Source of the DNA: Bacteroidota bacterium
GTDB taxonomy: Bacteria > Bacteroidota > Bacteroidia > Chitinophagales > Chitinophagaceae
DNA: 13,216 bases
Direction: 5' to 3'
Assembly: GCA_947457085.1 (NCBI GenBank)
Contig: CANGUS010000025.1
Location: 1-13,216, forward strand
The position numbers and the translations under genes are program-made. Under the pieces are notes generated by a model. The model saw nothing but the letters and a program-made list of their open reading frames with translations. It made no database searches and was not told where the DNA came from. The number at the start of each line of letters is the position of its first letter. The stretch's first letter is position 1. Shown one piece after another: positions 7,507-13,216 of the stretch.

Positions 7507-8931
7507 ATGAAAAAGATATTATTGATAGTACTTATCGTTTTTACGGGCTATGTAAATTTTGCACAGAAAACAGTCTTAAGTGAAAAAATAGAAATTAATT
7601 TCAGAATTGATGATTATGCTGTTATAGGGAAATATAAAAATTTGAATGCAGTATATATCAATACAAATCAAAAAGCAGCAGTTGTATTATTTAATTCAAA
7701 TATGGAATTTGAAAAAAGAATAGAACTCCCTTTTATAAAAAAAGCAAATACAAATATTCATTTTGTAAACAGTAAGAATGATTTATTGGTATTTTATGAA
7801 CAAAAAGCAGCTAAAAAAGTCAATTTATTCGCAAGTAAATTACAAGAAGATTCCACCTTTTCATCACCAATCGCATTGCTAGAAACGTCGACTACTTTCT
7901 TAAAAGAGCAAACTGAATTTCAATTTTCTCACAGTGAGGATAAACAAAAACACTTACTATATCGTTATGCCGAAACCGCTAATCAGCGGGAATTACAAGC
8001 GATTGTTGTTAATAATGAATTAGCTATTGAAACCAATATTTCTCAAACAATTGCCCAAGATGATTTTTATTTTTTAAATGAACAAGCAATTAGTAATAAT
8101 GGAACGATATATCTTACTTCCAGTAATCGAAATCCGAATAAAGGGTCAGTGGAAGAATTGAATATTTTGATAGCAACCCAAAATCAACCAGCCTTTGCTA
8201 TTGTACCAACATCTTTAAATAACCATGTGGTTTCAGACTTACAATTAATAATAGACAATAAAAATAACCAACTTTATGTAAGCGGTTTTTTTTCAGACAA
8301 TAAATTTTCGTCACCTAAAGGTATATTTTACTTGGTTATAGATGAAAATAAAACGCAAAGCACTGCTCATTTCACTACATTGGCTCTTCAACTCCAAAAT
8401 GGCATTACGGATTTTCGAAATTTACAAATGAGAGCTATTTCATTAAAAAAAGAAGGAGGTATTGAGTTAATTGCTGAAAAATTTTCTCAAATCACCCGAA
8501 CAATTTCATCTGGACCAGTGCTTACTTTAGGAATGAATACTATGCAAGAAATAACCAGAACGGTTCAAGAGTATAATTATGATGAGGTTATTATTTTTAA
8601 TCTTAAAACAGATGGAACATTGTCTTGGAGTCAAACCTTATTAAAAGATCAACAAACTCAAGATGATGGCGGTATTTATTCATCATTTGGGTTATTAGAA
8701 AACAAGTTAGGTAAAGTTTATATTTTCAATGATATGAATACTAAAAAAAGCCGTTTAATGGCTTGTTATGCTAATAGCAATGGAGTTCTTTCAATTAAAG
8801 AAATACAAACCACTAAAGAAATAGACGATTGGAATGTAATTCCTCGTTCTACCCAACAAATTTCAGCCAATGAAGTCATATTGCCATGTATTTCAAAAAA
8901 TAATTTGTGTTTTTTATTAATTGGATATTAG
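7507..8931 (+). CDS. Secreted protein of unknown function
   Basis: A 474-residue protein with a clear signal peptide: MKK, a hydrophobic run (ILLIVLIVFTGYV), and a cleavage region NFAQ-K. ATG 7507 is chosen because it gives this classic signal peptide; ATG 7498 (three residues longer) is the alternative, and an upstream GTG at 7480 overlaps the promoter box. I do not recognise a named family. The mature part is soluble, rich in Lys, Asn and Gln, and predicted by eye to be mostly short alternating strands, as in a beta-propeller. Near the C-terminus, a segment EVIIFNLKTDGTLSWSQ followed by QDDGGIYSSFGLL and VYIFND looks like one strand-rich repeat unit; I recall similar segments in other Bacteroidota exported proteins, but this is weak evidence. 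There is no C-terminal sorting domain, lipobox or membrane anchor. It is likely periplasmic or outer-membrane-associated. Confidence 0.75.
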   Translation: MKKILLIVLIVFTGYVNFAQKTVLSEKIEINFRIDDYAVIGKYKNLNAVYINTNQKAAVVLFNSNMEFEKRIELPFIKKANTNIHFVNSKNDLLVFYEQKAAKKVNLFASKLQEDSTFSSPIALLETSTTFLKEQTEFQFSHSEDKQKHLLYRYAETANQRELQAIVVNNELAIETNISQTIAQDDFYFLNEQAISNNGTIYLTSSNRNPNKGSVEELNILIATQNQPAFAIVPTSLNNHVVSDLQLIIDNKNNQLYVSGFFSDNKFSSPKGIFYLVIDENKTQSTAHFTTLALQLQNGITDFRNLQMRAISLKKEGGIELIAEKFSQITRTISSGPVLTLGMNTMQEITRTVQEYNYDEVIIFNLKTDGTLSWSQTLLKDQQTQDDGGIYSSFGLLENKLGKVYIFNDMNTKKSRLMACYANSNGVLSIKEIQTTKEIDDWNVIPRSTQQISANEVILPCISKNNLCFLLIGY

Positions 8932-8969
8932 TTTTTTCATAATTAATTCATAGTAGAATTTCTAAAACT

Positions 8970-8977
8970 TATCTTTG
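8970..8977 (+). promoter_or_regulatory. Possible -7 promoter box of the DUF6427-purQ group
   Basis: TATCTTTG is a perfect TAnnTTTG match, 19 bases before the TTG start at 8997. A second perfect match, TAAATTTG (8992-8999), overlaps that start codon, so it would serve only if translation begins further downstream. No clear -33 element is seen for either. Confidence 0.45.
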
Positions 8978-8996
8978 CTACAGTTAAAAGATAAAT

Positions 8997-9995
8997 TTGC
9001 TAAGTATATTTAAACGAAATGATATTTCTACAGCTATTGTATTGGTTGTAATGAGCTTTATAATGAGGCTTGCCTATATTTTACATCCACCGAAAGTAGA
9101 AATGATAGAGGGACTTCAGCAAGGTTTCTTTTTTCAATGGAAAGGTCTAGCTACTTTTTATACTGCTCATCCAAGTCTATATATTGGTTTATCCACCATA
9201 CTTTTTATAGTATTTGCAGTTTATTTTAATTTTATCATTAACCGAGAAAAATTATTTGCACGTAAAAGTTTTATTCCAGGTATTGCATTTATGTTGTACA
9301 GCTCTTTTTTGCCAAGCCATTGCATTTTTTCGACAGTTTTTATTGCCAATATTTTTATTTTTTTAGCGTTTGCTCATGTTTTAAGTGCTTATAATCTAAA
9401 TGCACCACAAAAAATATTTTTCAATGCAGGCATATTTTTAGGGTTAGCCATTTTATTTTATTTTCCATGCATCCTAATGTTTATATTATTTATACTGCTC
9501 ATGTTAATGGTTCGCCCCTTTAAGTGGCAAGAATTTTTAGCCTATATATTTGGTGTAATTACCCCTTTTTATATTGGAGCCTTGTTTTTATTTTTACTTG
9601 GAAAGTGGAATAATTATACAAAAAACCTTGATTTTCGAATGCATTTTTCTACAAAAATCATTTCTACTCCAATTTTTAGTGCATTGTGTATTATTACGGT
9701 GATAATGTTGGTTTATGGCTTGTTTTTAGTGAATCAGTCTCAAAGTAAAAATACTACTGGAGTCCGTAAAAAGTGGAATTGCGTGGGTTTTTACTTTGTA
9801 TTTGCATCCATAGTAGGGTTGTTTTCTGTAACGTTTCCATCATTAACCTGGTTGATGGCTATAACGCCCTTTAGCATTGTATTGTCACAATCGTTACAAA
9901 ACAATAAAGAAAAATTTAATACCTTTACGTTCTATTTTTTATTAATCATGCTATTTTCCATTCAATGGATAATGCAACTAAAATATATATTATAA
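8997..9995 (+). CDS. DUF6427-family integral membrane protein
   Basis: A 332-residue, strongly hydrophobic protein with about eight to ten membrane segments (for example about residues 12-30, 61-81, 109-132, 140-172, 181-202, 224-246, 262-280, 309-327). It is assigned to DUF6427 from the N-terminus (MLSIFKRND, then a hydrophobic segment) and the conserved loop LMVRPFKWQEFLAYIFGVITP (173-180 being RPFKWQEF). This family of inner-membrane proteins is, to my knowledge, found in Bacteroidota and has no known function. The TTG at 8997 is taken as the start because the family begins about this far before the first membrane segment; the first in-frame ATG (9051) would cut into that segment. The stop lies one base before the purQ ATG, so the two genes are probably translationally coupled. 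An alternative start cannot be excluded. Confidence 0.75.
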   Translation: MLSIFKRNDISTAIVLVVMSFIMRLAYILHPPKVEMIEGLQQGFFFQWKGLATFYTAHPSLYIGLSTILFIVFAVYFNFIINREKLFARKSFIPGIAFMLYSSFLPSHCIFSTVFIANIFIFLAFAHVLSAYNLNAPQKIFFNAGIFLGLAILFYFPCILMFILFILLMLMVRPFKWQEFLAYIFGVITPFYIGALFLFLLGKWNNYTKNLDFRMHFSTKIISTPIFSALCIITVIMLVYGLFLVNQSQSKNTTGVRKKWNCVGFYFVFASIVGLFSVTFPSLTWLMAITPFSIVLSQSLQNNKEKFNTFTFYFLLIMLFSIQWIMQLKYIL

Positions 9996-9996
9996 A

Positions 9997-10683
9997 ATGA
10001 AATTCGGAATAGTCGTTTTTCCTGGGTCTAACTGCGATAGAGACATGGAGTATGCATTGCGCCACGATTTAGGGCAAGAAGTAATTATGTTATGGCATAA
10101 AGACCATGATTTATCTGCTTTTACAAAAGAGGATTGCATTGTTTTGCCAGGAGGATTCTCATATGGTGATTACTTGAGATGCGGCGCCTTGGCTCGTTTT
10201 AGCCCGATGATGGAAAGCGTAATTAAGCATGCGCAAAATGGTGGGAAAGTATTGGGGGTTTGTAATGGATTTCAAATATTATGTGAATCAGGGTTATTAC
10301 CAGGTGCTTTATTGATGAATGATAATCAGCAATTTATTTGCAAAAATGTATTTATTAAAAATGACAATCAAGCATCAGCTATCAATAAAGATATTACACC
10401 TCAACCATTAAAAATTCCTATTGCACATGGAGAAGGTCGTTATTTTGCTGATGCTGAAACATTGGCAAACATTGAAAAAAACAACCAAGTAATTTTTAGA
10501 TATTGTGATGTAAACGGCGAAGTTGGAAATGCCACACCAAATGGTTCTACTAACCATATTGCAGGCATTTGTAATGAAGGAAGAAATGTTTTTGGCATGA
10601 TGCCTCATCCAGAAAGAGCCACATCCTCTATTTTAGGAAATGAAGATGGCATGCTTTTGTTTAAAAGCTTGCTGAATAATTAA
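9997..10683 (+). CDS. purQ: Phosphoribosylformylglycinamidine synthase, glutaminase subunit PurQ
   Basis: A 228-residue class I glutamine amidotransferase, the usual PurQ length. It releases ammonia from glutamine for PurL, which converts FGAR to FGAM in the fourth step of de novo purine synthesis in the cytoplasm. The start KFGIVVFPGSNCDRD is the family's N-terminal signature. LPGGFSYGDYLRCGALA forms the oxyanion/binding region, the nucleophile is C89 (GVCNGFQ), and the triad is completed by H204 and E206 (MMPHPERA). PurQ exists where the synthase is the PurS-PurQ-small PurL type, so purL and purS should lie elsewhere in the genome; neither is in the window. The ATG follows the DUF6427 stop after one base, and the next gene starts 12 bases downstream. 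Confidence 0.97.
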   Translation: MKFGIVVFPGSNCDRDMEYALRHDLGQEVIMLWHKDHDLSAFTKEDCIVLPGGFSYGDYLRCGALARFSPMMESVIKHAQNGGKVLGVCNGFQILCESGLLPGALLMNDNQQFICKNVFIKNDNQASAINKDITPQPLKIPIAHGEGRYFADAETLANIEKNNQVIFRYCDVNGEVGNATPNGSTNHIAGICNEGRNVFGMMPHPERATSSILGNEDGMLLFKSLLNN

Positions 10684-10695
10684 AAAACTAAAAAT

Positions 10696-11142
10696 ATGAA
10701 AAACCTACTCTTTCTTTTTTTCATGTTATTCAGTTTTGCAGTCAATGCACAACCCAATCAATCGCCTGTCATATGGAAGTTTGATGTAAAAAAACCATCA
10801 GAAAATACTTATACTATTTATTCAACAGCCATTATTGAAAAAGGATGGCATGTTTTTACTACTGAACCTGGTGGTGATGGTTTGTTAATTCCAACAGCTA
10901 TCAATATTGATGAAAATAAAGGAATAACGATTTCAAAACCTTTTGCTTTAGACGGAAAATTTGTTACACACGACATGGAATATGTAGGAAAAGTAAATTA
11001 TGTGGAAGGAATTGGACAATTTACCATTACCGTAATTTCTAAAACAGCAACTACTTTGAAAGGATTATTGACATATCAATGTTGTAACGAAAAAATGTGT
11101 TTACCTCCTACAGACGTGCCTTTCAGTGTAGAATTAAAATAA
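10696..11142 (+). CDS. Secreted stand-alone DsbD N-terminal-like (nDsbD/DUF255-adjacent) domain protein
   Basis: A 148-residue protein with a signal peptide (MKN, hydrophobic run LLFLFFMLFSFAV, cleavage near NAQ-P). The mature part is a single immunoglobulin-like domain of the DsbD N-terminal type, with the family motif KGWHVFTTEPGGDGLLIP (about residues 49-66) and the redox pair C130 and C135 in YQCCNEKMCLPPTDVPF (with an additional C129). In E. coli DsbD this domain takes reducing equivalents from the membrane domain and passes them to periplasmic partners. Here it is a separate periplasmic protein without membrane or thioredoxin domains. It sits seven bases before a full-length DsbD that has its own copy of the domain, so it is likely an extra electron carrier or partner of that protein. 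Its specific target is unknown. Confidence 0.85.
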   Translation: MKNLLFLFFMLFSFAVNAQPNQSPVIWKFDVKKPSENTYTIYSTAIIEKGWHVFTTEPGGDGLLIPTAINIDENKGITISKPFALDGKFVTHDMEYVGKVNYVEGIGQFTITVISKTATTLKGLLTYQCCNEKMCLPPTDVPFSVELK

Positions 11143-11149
11143 CAAAATC

Positions 11150-13216
11150 ATGATTTTTAAAAAAATAACCTTCTTCTTCTCCCTCTTTTTACTATCCACT
11201 TTTGCATTTGCACAAGGTCAAGGCCCTAAAAAAGTAAATCTTTCAACCAATACAAAAATACTTTCTGAAACCGAAGCCCTGTTGACTATTACCGCTAAAA
11301 TTTATAAAGGTTGGCATCTGTATTGTTTTAACCCTGGTGGAGATGGTATGTTGATTGCTCCTAAAGTGACTTTTGAAAAAAATGCAAATATTACCTTGGT
11401 TGGAAAAACAACAGAAAATGGGAAAAAAATAACAGAAGAAGTGGATGGGGTTGGAACCATATTTTATTTTGAAAATGAGGTAAAGTATATTCAGAAAATA
11501 AAATATAAAAAGCTTGATAAAATTAAAGCGTCTTTATTTTATCAAACTTGTGATCATGAAACGTGTGAAAGAGAAACTACCGAAAATGTGGTTTTTGATA
11601 TGGTAAATGCGGAAGGAAGTAAATTGGCAATAAAAGAAGACTCAACTATAAAAGTTGATACGGTTGCAGTGGTAGCTACTACTCCAATTGACACAACAGC
11701 AAAAAATACCAATGAAAATGAAGATACTACAGCTACTGCACAAATAAATACCGCTGGTAAAACTACTACAGTTTATGGAGATTATGGAACACCAGTGGGT
11801 GATTGTGGTGAAATTCAAAAAGAAGAGTTATCGATGTGGACTGCCTTTTTATATGGATTATTAGGGGGATTGGCTGCCTTGTTTTTCCCATGTACATTGC
11901 CTATGATTCCTATGACGATAAGCTTTTTTTTAAAAGGATCTGGAGATAAAAAGAAAGGAGTTCAACGTGGAATCATGTATGGCTTCTTTATCTTTTTAGT
12001 TTATTTCTTGTTGAGTTTACCATTTTTGTTTTTAGGATGGGGTGGAAATGCATTGAATTCATTCTCAACAAATGTGTGGGTTAATTTAGTATTCTTTGTC
12101 GTCTTTATCATCTTTGCATTTTCATTATTTGGCTATTATGATATCAGTTTACCTTCCTCGGTTTCGAGTAAAATTGATGCAAAAAGTAGCATCAGCAGCG
12201 CGGGTGGAATTTTCTTTATGGCATTAACCTTGGCTATTGTTTCTTTCTCTTGCACGGGTCCCATTTTAGGTTTGGTATTAGGAAATATTAGCAATTCAAA
12301 ATTGATTACACCGGCCATGTCGGGTTTTGGAATTGGTTTAGGAGTACCTTTTGCTTTGTTTGCCATGTTCCCTAACTTATTGAAAGCCTTGCCAAAATCG
12401 GGAGGCTGGTTAACGGTATTAAAAGTTGTTTTTGGTTTTATTGAATTAGCGTTTGCATTGAAATTTTTATCAAATGCGGATTTAGTGAAACAATGGGGAT
12501 TTTTAAAACGTGAATTATTTATTGGTTTATGGATTGTAGTATTGATACTATTAGCCTTATATCTTTTAGGAAAATTAAAATTCAAAGAAGACCCAACCTT
12601 TAAAAGCACTACTATAATGAAAGGATTGGCTATTTTTTCAATCGTTTTTGCTGGCTATTTATCATTCGATTTTTTTGGTAAAGATATTAGTTTGGTAAGT
12701 GGTTTTCCTCCTCCAAAATTTTATAGTTTTTTCCATAAAGAAGAAAAATTAAAAAAAGGAAGCACTGCTCGTGTACACAATTTAAAAGGTATTAATGTTT
12801 ATTTGTATTTAGAAGATGCGATTGCTGAAGGTAAAAAACAAAATAAACCAGTAATGATCGATTTCACAGGTTGGGCATGTGTCAATTGTAGAAAAATGGA
12901 AGAAAATGTTTGGACTAAATCATCTGTCAATAAGCTGTTGAGTGATCAATATATTATCGCTTCTTTGTATGTTGATGAACAAATAGAATTACCTAAAAAC
13001 GAACAATTTGCTTCACCATTTTTAGATAAAAAATTTGCAACAACCGTTGGAGACAAGTGGTTTGATTTATCATTGCGTCATTTTAAATCGGCTACACAAC
13101 CTTTTTATGCTTTAATAGATCCTGTGAACAACAGAATCTTAAATACGCCAAGAGGTTTTACACCAAGTGAAAGCGAATACACTAAATTTTTAGAGTGTGG
13201 ATTGACGAATTACAAA
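11150..13216 (+). CDS. dsbD: Thiol:disulfide interchange protein DsbD, 3' end beyond window
   Basis: The frame is open for 689 codons to the window edge without a stop. It moves electrons from cytoplasmic thioredoxin across the inner membrane to periplasmic disulfide proteins. Order: signal peptide (MIFKK, then a hydrophobic run, cut near FAQ-G); N-terminal domain (about 24-160) with KGWHLYCFNPGGDGMLI and the redox pair C134/C139 (YQTCDHETC); a Thr/Asp/Asn-rich linker (about 165-215); eight membrane segments (about 229-509) with the paired cysteines C248 (FFPCTLPMIP) and C368 (SFSCTGPILG), equivalent to E. coli C163/C285; and a periplasmic thioredoxin domain with C577-VN-C580 (WACVNC). All six redox cysteines are present. 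The N-terminal domain's second cysteine is followed by ERETT rather than the canonical PP found in the neighbouring small protein. A minus-strand open frame across 12136-12609 is a shadow of this gene. Confidence 0.95.
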   Translation, partial: MIFKKITFFFSLFLLSTFAFAQGQGPKKVNLSTNTKILSETEALLTITAKIYKGWHLYCFNPGGDGMLIAPKVTFEKNANITLVGKTTENGKKITEEVDGVGTIFYFENEVKYIQKIKYKKLDKIKASLFYQTCDHETCERETTENVVFDMVNAEGSKLAIKEDSTIKVDTVAVVATTPIDTTAKNTNENEDTTATAQINTAGKTTTVYGDYGTPVGDCGEIQKEELSMWTAFLYGLLGGLAALFFPCTLPMIPMTISFFLKGSGDKKKGVQRGIMYGFFIFLVYFLLSLPFLFLGWGGNALNSFSTNVWVNLVFFVVFIIFAFSLFGYYDISLPSSVSSKIDAKSSISSAGGIFFMALTLAIVSFSCTGPILGLVLGNISNSKLITPAMSGFGIGLGVPFALFAMFPNLLKALPKSGGWLTVLKVVFGFIELAFALKFLSNADLVKQWGFLKRELFIGLWIVVLILLALYLLGKLKFKEDPTFKSTTIMKGLAIFSIVFAGYLSFDFFGKDISLVSGFPPPKFYSFFHKEEKLKKGSTARVHNLKGINVYLYLEDAIAEGKKQNKPVMIDFTGWACVNCRKMEENVWTKSSVNKLLSDQYIIASLYVDEQIELPKNEQFASPFLDKKFATTVGDKWFDLSLRHFKSATQPFYALIDPVNNRILNTPRGFTPSESEYTKFLECGLTNYK

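Noticed and set aside
12136..12609. A 157-codon open frame on the minus strand
   Set aside because: It lies wholly inside dsbD, which has all expected motifs in the plus frame, and its translation is basic and low-complexity with no recognisable domain.
1..13216. A defence, mobile or CRISPR-type system in the window
   Set aside because: No transposase, integrase, nuclease-toxin pair, direct-repeat array or tRNA-associated junction was found; the genes are mostly conserved housekeeping functions with uniform base composition by eye.

Overview
The window is an AT-rich stretch of bacterial chromosome, tightly packed with genes (no gap above about 142 bases). It most likely comes from a member of the Bacteroidota. 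Four things point there: a long IspG with an internal insertion domain, a DUF6427-type membrane protein, A-rich rather than Shine-Dalgarno-like start regions, and repeated TAnnTTTG elements (the Bacteroidota -7 promoter box) just upstream of genes. No tRNA, rRNA, mobile element, CRISPR array or phage gene was seen.

Layout. Positions 1-1223 hold the end of a glycosyltransferase 2 gene and, overlapping it by one base, a second protein that looks like a glycosyltransferase; this is probably the tail of a surface-glycan locus. Positions 1366-3975 encode the mismatch-repair ATPase MutS. Positions 4086-4538 encode a QueD/6-pyruvoyl-tetrahydropterin synthase-family enzyme, convergent with ispG (4580-6499, minus strand), the iron-sulfur enzyme of the MEP isoprenoid pathway. 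Upstream of ispG on the same strand is a TIGR01777/YfcH-type nucleotide-sugar-epimerase-like protein (6559-7458). From a 48-base divergent spacer, a secreted protein of unknown function (7507-8931) reads rightwards. A close-packed group follows: a DUF6427 membrane protein, purQ, a small secreted DsbD N-terminal-like domain protein, and a full-length DsbD that runs off the right edge.

How the genes relate. Most are housekeeping genes: DNA repair, queuosine/pterin, isoprenoids and purines. The linked units are the two glycosyltransferase-like genes, the DUF6427-purQ pair (one base apart), and the two DsbD genes (seven bases apart), which should act together in moving reducing power from the cytoplasm to periplasmic thiols. 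I found no convincing new defence or mobile system. The points most worth a second look are the duplicated DsbD input domain, the unassigned glycosyltransferase-like protein, the unknown secreted protein, and promoter boxes lying so close to start codons that leaderless mRNAs are likely.
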